A stretch of 64,000 bases of DNA from Trichopria drosophilae (GCA_030407085.1 CM059582.1:139758501-139822500), one strand, 5' to 3'. Shown: positions 31,113 through 41,995, numbered from the stretch's first letter. Notes: generated by a model not told the origin, from the letters alone. Numbers and translations are program-made.

Positions 31113-31909
31113 CAGTAGGACCTGTATGTTTTTATTAAAAGAGTCCTGATCTTCTTGTACTGAGGAGGTATGAGATTTAGGGACTTGAATATTCGAATCT
31201 TCGAATCGATAACATCGTTATAATAGTTCTTGTTCATAGGCACATAATTTTCGTTTTCTTCTCGAGTTAATTTATTTTTTTCTTCGTTTTGACCACTTGT
31301 ATTTTCAATTATATCTTGACGATCGACAGTTTCTTTTTCGATTTTATTTGCATAATTTTCGTAATTCCTAGTTTCGTTTTCGTATTTTTCATTTTCATTT
31401 TGATAATTTTCGTTTACATTTTGGCAATTTTCATTTTCATTTTGATAATTTACGTTTTCATTTTGGTAATTTTCATTTTGATAATTTTCGTTTTCCTTTT
31501 GGTAATTTTTGTTTTGATTTTGGTTATTTTCGTTTTCATTTTGGTAATTTCCGTTTTCATTTTGGTTAGTTTCGTTTCCATTTTGATAATTTTTGTTTTC
31601 ATTTTTATTTTTATTTTTGTAATTTTTATTTTTGTTTTTGTAATTTTTATTTTCATTTGCACTTTAGTAATTTTCATTTTCGTTTTTATATTCATTTTGA
31701 TTTTTGTGTTTTCTTTTGGTTTCTTGAGTTTCGCAGGCCTTTTCCTTGTCGTAATTTTCCGCAGTAACATATTCGTCGATTTTCATTGTTGGAATTTTTA
31801 TTTCCGTTTGTTCGTTGGTTGTGTTGTAAATTTGTAGGTATCCTCGTCCGTTATTACTTCGACCCAGACCAAGTCTGGACGAAGTATTGAATTTGGTCAC
31901 TTCGGGCAT
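31113..31909 (-). pseudogene. Protease-RT linker with Asn/Glu-rich low-complexity expansion
   Basis: On the minus strand, a start-like region (MPEVTKFNTSSRLGLGRSN, 31909) leads into a tract dominated by Asn, Glu, Gln, Tyr and Lys from about 31700 to 31340, built from repeated AAAATGAAAATT-like words. It is followed by a charged segment with FKSLNLIPPQYKK before the RT. Errantiviruses have a variable linker here, but this length of repeat is unusual. One stop at 31664 and other breaks occur. Confidence 0.5.
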
Positions 31910-32412
31910 AAAAATTACCCTATAGTTTTTTTATCAAATGTCGACGATTTCGGCCCTAAGGAACCCAAATCAACAATAACTAAATTTGTGTCCGTGATCT
32001 TGTACGTACGTACGTCCGTACGTCCCGTTTTTTTGCCTCGAGATAACTCGCGAACAGATAAGCGTATTGACATAATTTTTTTTTTCAATACACGTCTTGG
32101 CATAATTTAGATCTGATTAGATTTTGGCGCAGATCCATCCGTCCATTACTAAAAAACATTAGCCCCAATTAAGTTTCTTCGTAGTTTTTTGCATTTATTT
32201 TGAAAAATACAAATTTTATTAAAAAATATTTCAAACAAAAAAGATAGAGCATGAAATTCTCTACAAAAAAGATTCTATGCATTTTCTTCCTAAAGTCAAC
32301 GATAATGCCATAAAAACTGGTTTAAAATGTTTATGACTATTGTCTGAAAAAGTATTGAATTTGGTCACCTCGGAAAAAAATACGCTATAGTTTTTCATCA
32401 AATTTCGACGTA
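31883..32412. repeat. Short direct duplication bracketing an inserted repeat
   Basis: GTATTGAATTTGGTCAC(T/C)TCGG followed by CTATAGTTTTT and TTTCGACG-type sequence occurs at 31883-31948 and again at 32350-32412. Between them is a segment with a CGTACGTACGT run and TCGAGATAACTCGCGAACAG at 32038-32057. The structure could be a small element with direct repeats or a duplication. Confidence 0.45.
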
Positions 32413-32491
32413 TCGACCCCCTACCCCCCAGCGGTAGTCTTCGCCAGCCCCTCGGGCGCGGTGATCACCTACGGGCTCATAAGTTCTTTTA

Positions 32492-32629
32492 CGCCCTTGA
32501 TATGAAAATAACTATTTCGATATATCTAAAAGACGTCTTATAGTATCTAAAAGATCTCCGTCAGAGATCTTTTCGACACTTTCAAGATATCTTTGACGAA
32601 TTATATGTATATAATTGTATAATTATATG

Positions 32630-32665
<36 letters not shown>

Positions 32666-33023
32666 ATATATAAGATCATAATGATACAGACAGTAATCAG
32701 TAAAACACTGTAAACATGTAATATTGCATCGAATAGTCTGTTACAATACAAGTACTTGAAGTAAGTGTTTTGCAACTTTTATTTATTAATACTTCGGCTG
32801 CCCTGTTGTCGGGGTCGAAGTTTTGAAAATGCTCATTTTCAATTTTCATACATATAAGAAACACTATATTGTTGTAACATATCTATCGAAGCCACTTGGA
32901 CCTAAATATGATTGGACCCCAAAATATCTATATAATTTTATAGTATAATTGAAAGTTGTTAGTAAACGAACGAGTATTAAAGAATAGCCGACTCTCTACT
33001 GGGTCGAAGTTTCTGAGCGAGCA
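32492..33023. repeat. Dispersed composite repeat, intact copy
   Basis: From TTGATATGAAAATAAC (32499) to GGGTCGAAGTTTCTGAGCGA (33001-33020) this sequence matches two pieces elsewhere in the window: 51365-51617 and 57250-57482. It contains a TA-rich hairpin and microsatellite (32600-32670). It lies inside the degraded Gypsy element, between the protease and linker coding parts, so it inserted after that element. Confidence 0.88.
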
Positions 33024-33025
33024 TT

Positions 33026-33101
33026 CGGCAGATACCAGGGTATGATCCTGGGACCTTTCGATTTCCGGTCGAATGCTCTTACCAACTGAGCTATATCTCC
33101 C
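33026..33101 (-). tRNA. tRNA-like sequence, probably a pseudogene or SINE head
   Basis: The minus strand reads GGAGATATAGCTCAGTTGG, a good A-box with an AGCTCAGTTGGTAAGAGC D-arm. The anticodon arm TTCGA/CCGGAAA/TCGAA gives GGA at the anticodon position but has C instead of U at position 33. The T-arm CCAGG/ATCATAC/CCTGG has lost the TTC loop. The acceptor pairs partly with TATCTGC. Loss of the T-loop argues against a working tRNA. It abuts the composite repeat at 33023, as a tRNA-derived SINE head would. Confidence 0.5.
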
Positions 33102-33633
33102 CACATCCCTTCGCTCTGTTAATTTTTAATTAGTCACATATTTCGTATTTCTTCATATTTTTCATATTATTGTATTTGACTCTTTCGCACCCAGAGTCGG
33201 TTCGAATACAAATAACTATGATTTTTAAATTAAATACGGCTTATGCCCCACCATAGAAAAATCTATAGATTCCTCCTCTCGGCCGACTCACGTGCATTCC
33301 CGAGGAGGAAACTTTTTGTTAATCGCGATGAAATTAAACCGATTTTTAATCTTAATTGAAAAGGTTTTTTTTATCATCAGACGAACGAAGCAGAATTTCC
33401 TCACAGAAAAAATGAGAGAACTCCACCTCTGGCGATTCATCCCGATCTGCATCTACTGGAACATCAGCAAGGCTTGTTAGCGCTCATCTGCCTTGTACGC
33501 CGCTTATTATTCTTCACGATAGAAAGTCTTATGTACAGGATAGGATGGACCTCGCTAGATGCGAAAATCCAACCCCCGTTGTGACATTATCGTCTGATGA
33601 TAAACAGATGTTATTGATTAACCTTTGCAATTG
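33102..33633. other. Non-coding insertion sequence between composite repeat and Gypsy protease
   Basis: No gene. The short plus-strand ORF at 33292-33480 shows no motif. Gypsy-type sequence resumes on the minus strand near 33600, so the foreign block inside the Gypsy element spans about 31.9-33.6 kb. Confidence 0.35.
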
Positions 33634-33939
33634 TCAAAAGTGGTAAAAGTGTAGATTGTTATTTTCCCATTCGATGTAGTGTTTTTTATAATTTATAGTT
33701 ACTTGGTTTTTATGTAAGAATTCTGAACCTAGAATGCCTGCTGTATTAATTGGGAAACTGTTCTTGACAACGTGAAATTGTGCCTTATTGCCTAATATTT
33801 CTATTGTCACTACTTCCATTGTTGAAACGGGGTGATCTGTAATTCCTTTTAAATCTACTATATCTGATTCATCTATTAAGGTCTCTCCTTTTGTATTGCT
33901 TATCTTAATTATATTTACACTTGCTCCTATGTCGACCAT
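33634..33939 (-). pseudogene. Gypsy retropepsin-like protease
   Basis: The ORF starts MVDIGASVNIIK, where DIGA is the active-site loop (family DTGA/DSGA), has a flap-like middle and an AGILGSEFLHKN motif (family ILGxDFL) about 70 residues on. It ends at a stop at 33634. In the element it would cut gag-pol. The Thr-to-Ile change next to the catalytic Asp may weaken activity. Confidence 0.75.
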
Positions 33940-34189
33940 AAGAGTAACTTCGGTATTCAGGTCTTTTGAGCTAATTTTTATTGTTGGAGCTTCTGTTTTG
34001 TCGAGGTATCCTGTTTTTATTCCTCCGCTTCCGATTCGACTGCTGTTATAAAATTTATCTGGCGCATATTTGTGTTCTCCCTCTGCTAGCCAATCCTGGG
34101 GAGACCATTCCAGTTTCCCGTTTGTTTTGTGGTATTTTGGCTTTTGTTTATTCTTGCAGTATTCCGTATCGTATTTCTTCTTTAAATTT

Positions 34190-36052
34190 TAATTTCCTAC
34201 ACTCCCTCCAGGAATGTCCTGTATTTTTACAGTAGGTAATAACGTTGGTCTACTGATTGATTGCTTTGAGTATTCTTCTGCCAATGTTCTTGTCGAGGGT
34301 TATTTTGAGTATTTCGTATGTAATTGTGGTTCGATGGTTGGTTATTTTTATGGTTTCGCGTTTGATTGCTATTGTAGTTTTCTGCTTGATTGTTTCGAAA
34401 ATTCCTTGTTTGGTTACCTTGATAATTTTGCATGTGTGGTTGGTTGTTATGATAATTTTGCCGATGTGGTTGGTTGTTATGATAATTTAGTTGTTGGTTG
34501 GTCAAGAAATGTCGAGATTGGTTATTTCCATAATTTTGTTTTGGAGGTTGGTAGTTTTGCTCTTGGTGTTGGTTCTTTCGATAACTTTGCTGTCGGAAAT
34601 CCGGATAGCTCTGTTGCTGGTAATTTTGTTGTTGGTAATTTTGTAAATTTTGTAAGTTACTTTGTGCTTGGAAATTTCTGAAAAAACATGTGCCTGCCTC
34701 GTGTCCGAGTTTTTTGAAAATTTGACATTTTTTTCTCTATATCTATTAACTTGACTCTTTGCGTTTTTGATCTTTCTTCTATTTTCGGATTTTCTCCGGA
34801 TGTTCCTCTCTAATACTTATTTTGTTTTATACGCCTCTCAACTTGAATCGCTTTGTGTATAGCTGTTGGTAAATCAGTTAGTTCTAAATGAGCCAGTCTC
34901 ATTTTAATTTCTGATTTTAATCCGTCTATAAAAGTTTCTAGTATTTCTTCTTCTGTCCGTTGTTTTTCTGCGTCTGTCACGATTCCGTCTTCGTTCGCGG
35001 TTTTGTAAGCTTCAAAAATTCGATCACTTGTATCTCTTATGCGGTTACCGAACTCTGATACGCTCTGATAATCTCGAAGTCGAATTGATGCATGCCTACT
35101 ATTTGTTGCCTTATATATTTTAATGAATTTGCAGGTCCGTATACTTCCCTTAAACTTTTTAGTAATGCTGCAACTGTTTCAAACGTGTTGTTTCTTATTG
35201 CTCGTCGGGCTTCGCCCTTGAGTCGGCTTCAAATTAGCTTGACTAGGTCCTGTTCCGATTCGACCGGTAGCATGCTTTTAGCTTCTTCGCAGCCGTCAGT
35301 TAACGCGTAGAAGGTTTTCGGGTCTCCATCGAATCTTGGAACAATTTCTATCGCGTGATTCAGAGTTAATCTGTCGCATTGGTGTGCCATTCCTTCTGGA
35401 AAGGTATACGAGTTTCGTACTGGGTTTTTCGAGTTGTTCAACGTTATGTATTTTTCGTCTTCACTGTCTGTTTCTGGGAATTTGTGTATTTGTTCGTACT
35501 CTGGATGATTAAAATGAACGTTTTTGAGAGATTGGTTTATTTCTCCCTTTACTCTATCTTGGCCTAGTAAATATGTGTTAACATTTATCGGAGTGCTAGA
35601 CTTTAGGTCGAATAGTTTTTTTACTTTTGAATACCAATTTTCGTTATTTTCAGTCTGGTTATATTCTTTCTATGCGGTGCTGTCGTGGGGTTTAGGATCT
35701 TCTACTATTTCTTCGAATTCTTTTACTAATTCAGTGAATTTATCTGTTAAATTTTGGATTCGTACTTCTTCCGATTGTACGCTGGTTTGCAAGTTATCAA
35801 ATTCTTTTCCTATACTTTTGGCTAATGTGTTCCGTCTTTTTCTATTTCACTGTCTTGATCGGGTTTTGTTGTCTCGCTTATCGCGTTTTTATCGTTATCG
35901 TCCGGTTCTACGTTTTCTTCTTGGTTCTCCTCGCAACTATTGTTCCTTTTCCGCGGTTTTCTATATGTAGCTAATCCCGGTCCCAAAAGTTGCTCTTTTT
36001 CTGCGTCGTTTAAATTTTGTGTTTTCAATCGCGTGACTCTACGTTCTGACAT
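34190..36052 (-). pseudogene. Gypsy gag with Gln/Asn-rich tail, broken
   Basis: The start at 36052 (MSERRVTRLKTQNLND) opens an acidic/basic N-terminus (35822-36052). The capsid-like part follows in the 35441-35229 ORF (IVPRFDGDPKTFYALTDGC) and continues past a stop with SRLKGEARRAIRNN and a region of retrotransposon-gag type to about 34830. A zinc knuckle lies near 34690-34730 (CQIFKKLGHEAGTC, second Cys replaced by Phe). It ends with a tail of repeated NQ/NHNNQ words to 34227. The N/Q-rich tail is well preserved and gives long shadow ORFs on the plus strand. Confidence 0.7.
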
Positions 36053-37538
36053 TTAACTAAAATATATCTTTCATTGCGGTTTTCGTTGCAAGAATTTAAA
36101 AAACTTGTTGACTGACTACGTATAATTTTCTATAAATAAAAAGATTCGAATTTCGGACTTATGTCAAGGGATGCAAGAAGGAAAATATGCACTTTATTTT
36201 CAATAATATGTTTATTTGTAAATCTAAAAATTTTTGTTTGTATATACTGTAACGGCTATTTGTTGATTTTATTTGATTTGATAATTTTTATCATTAATAA
36301 AACAAATCTCAATTTCGGTAACCGTTCAACTTCGGGATTAGCATGTTCAACCGGTATAAAAGTGATACTTTTTGTCACTCATTGTTTGTTAAAGTATAAA
36401 AATATAATATAGAGGAAACAAGACAAAACAACGTATATGCAATCAATAATAAAATATAGAGACTTGAAATAAGATAATTAGAATTTTCTATTCTTATTGT
36501 AGAAAAACCGAATTTTACAATAAATATAAAAATTAAAAGAATTCGGTATTCATTCACCTAATAACAAAATTACTTATATATCATATCATAATACGTAGTC
36601 GGTAACGTCGAGAAAGATTCTAAATGATACGGTAATTTTAAATTTGAAATAAATATAAAATACTCATGAACTTATTATAAAGCTAGCAAATTAGAAAAAT
36701 TCAAAGAACTAATAATAATAAAATGGTATATTACGTATCGGTAGGACCGTTGGCGGAACCGAAATCTGGAATTTTCCTCCCTGGTAGCACAAAATTGGTC
36801 ACTAACGATCGGCGGTATTAAATACGTAATGTATTTCGCGACTCGGTATTTATTCTCTCGGTAGAGAAAGAATATGCTCAAAATAATGGTACCCAATTTA
36901 TTAATTTTAACCAACCTTAAGGGTTGCCGCGAGAACAGAGAATGCCGTTGATCGGAAAAGATTGACAGATTCAGATTCGTGCGAAACGATTCGGTGATAG
37001 TGGGGGTAGAGATTTAAATCCGTAGTCTAGAACGACACTACGCGGTAAAGAGTCCACCTTGTGGCAACTGTCGGACGGTAAAATAGAACCCTGCTAAAAC
37101 AATTTAATTTTCTTTGATGAAAGAAAACACAGGTGGAATATCCATTTAGAGAAATCCGAAAGGTGGATGAATCCAAGGTTCACCAAGAAGGCGATACCAG
37201 CCAGAGCAGAACTCACTTGATCCGATGTAGCATATTAGTGAAATACAATACTGAAGCTGCCCTATTAATCTTATTTCATCAAGTCCAATCTGCCTCTCTC
37301 CCTCTAGTCAACCGACATCCACGTCGCTCCAACTCTTAATAGTTCTCCGCGTATACCATACGAAAATAAAAAAAAGACAAGATATAAGTATCATTGACCA
37401 TGAAAGAAAAATGAGTATAGGTTCACCAGGTCACCAAAAGGTTTATTATTTTTGGAATAATTGAATCTATTACGAATTAGAATCGTTCTCGATATAAGAT
37501 TCGCTGTTCTCTTAGATGTTACATACTATTCAGTAATT
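36053..37538. other. Boundary region: LTR sequence of the second Gypsy element plus unresolved flank
   Basis: No coding sequence. The right part (ending 37570) must be 3' LTR of the minus-strand Gypsy element that starts at 37570, since a polypurine tract follows at 37571. The LTR's inner limit could not be placed because no full partner survives. A TATAAAAG at 36355 with TCACTC downstream is a possible plus-strand promoter-like match but is probably chance. Confidence 0.35.
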
Positions 37539-37570
37539 TGTAACGGGGAACATCGATATAACCCGTTACA
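37539..37570 (-). repeat. LTR terminus with a 32-bp palindrome-like start
   Basis: The plus strand reads TGTAACGGGGAACATCGATA and closes with TAACCCGTTACA: a 9-bp inverted pair TGTAACGGG/CCCGTTACA only 32 bp apart. The right half is the LTR start of the Gypsy element on the minus strand. The 26 bp 37545-37570 match 48484-48509. Confidence 0.7.
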
Positions 37571-37592
37571 ACTACCCCCCCTCCTAAGGAGA
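37571..37592 (-). promoter_or_regulatory. Polypurine tract of the Gypsy element
   Basis: On the minus strand CTCCTTAGGAGGGGGGGTAGT precedes the LTR start at 37570. Confidence 0.8.
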
Positions 37593-37768
37593 GACCGAAG
37601 GTCGAAGTGACCCTCTAGTGACCTGGGAAGATCTGTAAGTGTTCGTTTTAACTAAAATTAATAATTAGAAAATAGAATAGAACTTTAAGACTACAAGATA
37701 AACAAGATTTTTTTTGTTTTTGTTTTTTTGTTTTTTTTTTTTATTATTGGTTCCTTTACAGTTACCGA

Positions 37769-38402
37769 CTAGGTTATATTTGTCTCGGATTCTACATATG
37801 GCTTTAAGTCTTTAATGTGACATTTCTTAATTAATTTTCTATTGGTATCGGTAAGCTCAAAAACCACAGATGACAGAACTTTCGATATCACAAAAGGACC
37901 CGAAAATTTTGGTACCAGTTTGGCAGCCACATAATTAGGACCTGACGACAACACATGACCTCGTTTCCATACTTTATCACCGACGGTAAATGATCGCGTT
38001 CTTTTTCTTAAATTATAGCATCGTGATTGTTTCAGGTAAGCATAATCTAAATAATAGTTTTACTAGATCTTTCAGAATTTCTAACCTATCTAACCGTTCG
38101 GCCCATTTATTCGGTGTACTCGGTACGATCTCTACCCCTCCTTCGATTTCGCGTCGTGCTCGGTTTACTGAATCTAATTCGCGTCCAAAATTCAGGAACG
38201 CTGGAGTAAAACCGGTCGATGTATGAAACGCGGTATTCATCGCGAAACAAAATTCTGATAGATGTTCGTCCCATTTTCTTTGGTCTTGATTAAGAAAGGC
38301 AGATATCATGGTTTTTAGGACGCGATTGACCCGTTCGACGGGGTTTGCTTGCGCTTGATACGGCGGTATCGTCGAAGGGTAAATTCCACACTTCTTTGCC
38401 AT
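37769..38402 (-). pseudogene. Gypsy integrase, Glu part and C-terminal module
   Basis: The ORF 38402-38013 follows the integrase core after one stop and carries the catalytic Glu in QANPVERVNRVLKTM, then an FCAMNTAFHTSTGFTPAFL block typical of Gypsy integrases. After a frameshift, 37954-37769 holds KLVPKFSGPFVISKVLS and CHIKDLKPY, the GPF/Y-type C-terminal module. The polyprotein appears to end at 37769. Confidence 0.82.
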
Positions 38403-38423
38403 TCCCTTTATAACTTTATTATC

Positions 38424-39263
38424 TTACTCGGTACCTTTATCGTTATGAAGTACTTCCGGTACACCCCTTCGATTTAAAATTAACTCATGAAACGCTAACT
38501 CGATATTTTGGGCATTAGCTTTCTTGAGCGCTCGGCACTCTATACACTTTGTGAAAAGATCTTGGAATACTACTATATAGATGTTTCGTTTACGGCTCGC
38601 CGGTAATGGACCCTTTATATCAGTTGCTACTGCGGCCCAGGGTTTTTCGATAACCCTCTGACCCATTAAGTCTGCTTGAGCTGCTTGTTCTGGCTTACTG
38701 CGCTGACATCTTTCGCAGCTGCTTACAAACTTCACAACATCTCGATGTGCGGTAGGCCAGTAGTACAACCGAATTAATTTGTTAAAAGTTTTCTCAATAC
38801 CCAGATGACCGGCTTGAGGGGTCGAGTGAACTTCTTTGTTGATCCGTTTTCTAGTGACTTCCGGTATTACTAGTTTCCAGGCGTCGTAGTCTTCCATAAC
38901 GTCTGCGGTAATTTTATTAGGGCGATGGTAATATAGGCAGTTGTTCTCTATTTTCCACTTCGAGAATCTCTCAGGACTTCTTTCTACTAGTCCTTTTCTA
39001 TAAAAATACCAACGATGAGCTTCTTCATCTAAATCCGTGATTGCATTGACTTCAGCTTCATACATTCTGGATAAGGCATCCGGTACGTGATGGAGTGCGC
39101 TCCTTCTGTGTTGAATCTCGTAGTCATATTCAATCAACTCGAGGGCCCATCTAGCTAAACGTCCCGTTGGATTTTTAAGATTTTGGAGCCATCGTAGACA
39201 ACTATGATCACTTATCACGGTAAAATGGTATCCTTCGAGGTAACATCGAAATTTTCTAAGCAT
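38424..39263 (-). pseudogene. Gypsy RNase H end and integrase N-terminus/core
   Basis: The 279-codon ORF holds the RNase H TVISDHSCLRWL (Asp19), the conserved VPDALSR end (60-66), the integrase zinc finger H146, H153, C183, C186, then the core Asp215 in VATDIKGPL and Asp275 in HNDKGTE, at which point a stop falls. The catalytic Glu is in the next ORF (38402-38013). All three catalytic residues therefore survive, split by one stop codon. Confidence 0.86.
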
Positions 39264-40084
39264 TCTTTTTCAGTAGTCGAATACTTTCTTTCAGCTTCCG
39301 ATAAAGTGCGGCTGGCATAAGCGATGACATATTCTTGTCCCTGTTGTATCTGGGTGAGAACAACTCCTAACCCAAAATCGCTCGCATCGGTTTGTAGAAT
39401 AAACGGTAATGAGAAATCTGGTCTGGTTAAAATATGTGGTGACGATAAAATAAATTTAATTAGTGTTAACGCGTTCTCTTGTTCCGTACCCCATTTCCAC
39501 TTAACATTTTTACGTAATAATTGTGTTAATGGCGCGGTAACTGCGGCAAAATTATCAATGAACCGACGGTACCAAGAAGCCATTCCAAAGAGTCGGCGTA
39601 ACTGTTTAAGTGTTCGCGGTGCAGGATACTCGAGAATTGGTTTTACCTTTTCTGGGTTTATTTCCAATCCTCGTTCATTGACGATATATCCTAAAAATTC
39701 GACTTCGGTACTGCAAAATTTACTTTTCTCTTCATTAATTTCGAATCCTGCTTCGTTCAATCGCTTTAACACCAGTTCTAGCCAATGGATGTGTTGGTCA
39801 AATGTCTCGGTAGCTATGAAAATATCGTCGAGATATTTAATAACATACGGTTCGCATTTGGGATCAAACAAACTGTCCATTAATCGTTGAAAAGTAGCTG
39901 GCGCATTTGATAACCCAAAAGGCATTCTGCGGAATTGAAATAAACCCATTCCCGGTACTGAGAATGCGGTTATTTCCTTGCGACTTTCCTCCAATTTAAT
40001 TTGCCAGTAGGCCTGGCTAAGGTCGATACTTGTGATATATCGCGCTACTCTGATGTTATCGAGCATTGTCATCATAAATGGCAA
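39215..40084 (-). pseudogene. Gypsy reverse transcriptase and start of RNase H
   Basis: The 289-codon ORF starts within the palm (ITSIDLSQAYWQIKL), has MPFGLSNAPATFQ (54-66), the active site KYLDDIFIA with YLDD at 84-87, the LGYIVNERG connection (131-139) and RNase H blocks TDASDFG (232-238) and TEKECL (271-276). It overlaps the next ORF by 49 bp in another frame, showing a frameshift inside RNase H. The N-terminal RT fingers lie upstream in 40084-40129, in a different frame. Confidence 0.88.
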
Positions 40085-40128
40085 TGGATAAGCGTCCTTA
40101 ACCGTAACCTCATTGACTTTTCGGAAGT

Positions 40129-40590
40129 CTAAATACTTCCGGTATTTTTCATCGCGTGTACTGGGTTTCCATTTCCAGATATTTTTACATTAATGGTCGG
40201 GCTTCGATTTCCGCACCTATTATTTTTATTTTTATTCATATTAACATTATTACTGTTTATCCCGTTTGTACATTTTCGTGACTGATTCTTTCGTTTATAA
40301 AATTTTGTATTTGCCGAATTTTTCCGTTTATTATTAATTTCTGTAGGTATTATTTCTTCATTTATTTCCGAATTTTCAGATTTTCCGCTTCCAGTTTCCA
40401 CAATACAAACTTCTACTCCGACATTAGTAGTCTTATTTAAATTATATTTATCTTGAGGCGCATTAATAAAAAACCATTTTTCTAATAAAAATTCTATTCC
40501 TATATTAAAAGTCTTTAAAAAATCTAAACCTAAGATACACATTTGTGTGGTTATTATTGGACGCTCAGCAATATCACGCCTCGATTTTTA
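40129..40590 (-). pseudogene. Gypsy protease C-terminal part, truncated by the Bel insertion
   Basis: Upstream of the ATG at 40542 the frame is open from about 40590 (DIAERPIITTQ), and MCILGLDFLKTFNIG is the ILGxDFL motif that ends Gypsy proteases. The DTGA loop that should lie 60-80 residues earlier is missing; the sequence is cut by the Bel LTR at 40597. The rest of the ORF is a low-complexity Asn/Lys-rich linker to the RT. Confidence 0.68.
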
Positions 40591-40596
40591 CCTGCG

Positions 40597-41172
40597 TGTT
40601 GCGTGGTTCAAGATCGGAGAACAGACACCAAAATGAACTGTAGCAAGGTGGAACAGGAGATGTTGCGAAAATGCACTTTGGTGAAGTTAATTGCACTTTA
40701 TTGGACACTTTTACACTTTACGGTAACTCGATCGGTTGATTTTCGTATCGCGTGGTGGATAGATGGTCGATCCACTTACCGAAATATCGCAGTAAATAAT
40801 AAAACTTAACAATATAATTTTACGAACTAATTTCGAACGATGTTGCGGAGAGTTTAAGAGATGCGTGCAGATCGGATGCTGCAAAAGCGTGCGTTTTTAG
40901 AGCGGATTTTCTCGAGCGGAAAATTGCGCTATGAGATCGCTGCGAGGACCTCATGGAATCTGCCTTCCCGGAAAAGGCGAGGCTAGTAAGAAGCGGCGGA
41001 AGTTAGTCCTCTAGGCGGATTAACTATCAGTTTAATTTAAAGGGTTAAAGAGCGCGTGATTTAAACATTTAATTTAAAGCGTATAGGTCGGTAATATCGG
41101 CTACGCGTCTAGTTCTAGCGGGAGCTCACAGATGACGTAACGATGTCGCTTTTGATAGCGCATACCGCAACA
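40597..41172 (-). repeat. 3' LTR of the nested Bel/Pao element
   Basis: A polypurine-like tract lies just inside at 41173-41190, and the ends form a 7-bp inverted repeat TGTTGCG/CGCAACA. The alternative outer end is TGTTGCG at 40662. No second LTR is available to confirm the exact limits. Confidence 0.6.
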
Positions 41173-41190
41173 TTACCGCCCGCCTCGCAA
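41173..41190 (-). promoter_or_regulatory. Polypurine tract of the nested Bel/Pao element
   Basis: The minus strand reads GCGAGGCGGGCGGTAA directly before the LTR start TGTTGCGG. Confidence 0.6.
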
Positions 41191-41506
41191 TATTAGTATT
41201 GCAAATTCTAACGGAGAATCGTAAACCTTAATCTACTTAACCTAAGTATTAAAAGAGCGCAAATAGACTAGTTGTAGTCGCTGCGTGAGTCGGATTCGAT
41301 ATCCACCGGAAGAAGCGCTAGTTTAACAATTGGGAAGCGTTAGTTTAACAAGTCTTAGTAGCTGTGCGTATAGTGACAGCTCGCACGTGACTGCCATGTC
41401 CCGGATGATATTCTACGATCCGCGCTAGTTCCCATTTAGCTGGTAGGAGTTGGTCGTTTCGAACGAGTACAATTTGTTCGACTTGGAATTCTGGCATAAC
41501 TTGCGA
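41191..41506 (-). other. 3' non-coding end of the nested Bel/Pao element
   Basis: Between the LTR and the polyprotein tail. The minus strand around 41400-41500 still reads PEFQVEQIVLVRNDQLLP-type sequence, the family DUF5641 block, in a different frame from the upstream ORF. Confidence 0.5.
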
Positions 41507-41995
41507 TCATTTAGAGCGGTGCTGGCATGAAGTAACATAGTCCCTCGACCAGCACTTCCAGAATCGCTCTAAGACTTGGTGGAACAATTTCCAACGAGTG
41601 AGTAATCCGACCGATTGGTCGACGGTATGAGGAGTCGGCGCAGCTAACAGGGAACCACTGATAAGGAAGTGCGCGGGTGTCAGGACATCGAGGCTTTCGA
41701 TATCCTCAGAGAGCGGAGCTAAAGGACGAGAATTCATGCAGGCTTATATGCGACAGAGAAGCGTGCTTAATTCCTCGTACGTAGGTGTATGAGGTTCAAG
41801 CACTCGCCGGATGTGGTGTTTCATGGCTCGCACTGCCGCCTCCCACAATCCTCCAAAATGAGGTGCAGCAGGAGGTATGAAATGCCACTCAACACCTTCA
41901 TCAGCCAAACGAGTCCGAAATTCTGTACACGATATCGCGGCGCGATACGTTGCGCGCAGTTCCTTATAATTAGGCGCCTCTAAAATTAGGGCCAT
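41507..41995 (-). pseudogene. Bel/Pao integrase, Glu part and tail
   Basis: ORF 41995-41744 has VEWHFIPPAAPHFGGLWEA with the catalytic Glu, then AVRAMKHH. After one stop in the same frame, 41737-41507 begins MNSRPLAPLSED and TPAHFLISG, the start of the Bel C-terminal tail. Frame differs from the preceding core ORF by one shift near 41980. Confidence 0.85.

Larger units (their letters stand above)
25324..36052 (-). mobile_element. Errantivirus-like Ty3/Gypsy element with chuvirus-like glycoprotein genes, degraded
   Basis: In minus-strand order: gag (36052 to about 34190), protease (33939-33634), a 1.7-kb secondary insertion, a low-complexity linker, reverse transcriptase and RNase H (31112 to about 29942), an integrase tail (29067-28807), glycoprotein 1 (28660 to about 27010), glycoprotein 2 (26883-25744) and a small ORF (25524-25324). 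Each coding unit contains stops, frameshifts or losses, so nothing here is functional as it stands. LTRs and primer site were not identified, and the outer limits given are those of the coding modules only. Confidence 0.75.

Noticed and set aside
31289..31837. 182-codon plus-strand ORF rich in Phe, Ile and Val, looking like a membrane protein
   Set aside because: It is the antisense of the Asn/Glu-rich linker repeat; hydrophobic character follows from the complementary codons.
33026..33101. A working tRNA gene
   Set aside because: T-loop lacks the TTC core, position 33 is not U and the acceptor stem has a mismatch.
34214..34681. 155-codon plus-strand ORF rich in Gly, Phe, Val and Cys
   Set aside because: Antisense shadow of the Q/N-rich gag tail.
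36350..36390. A plus-strand promoter (TATAAAAG with TCACTC downstream)
   Set aside because: No gene follows on the plus strand and such matches are common in AT-rich DNA.
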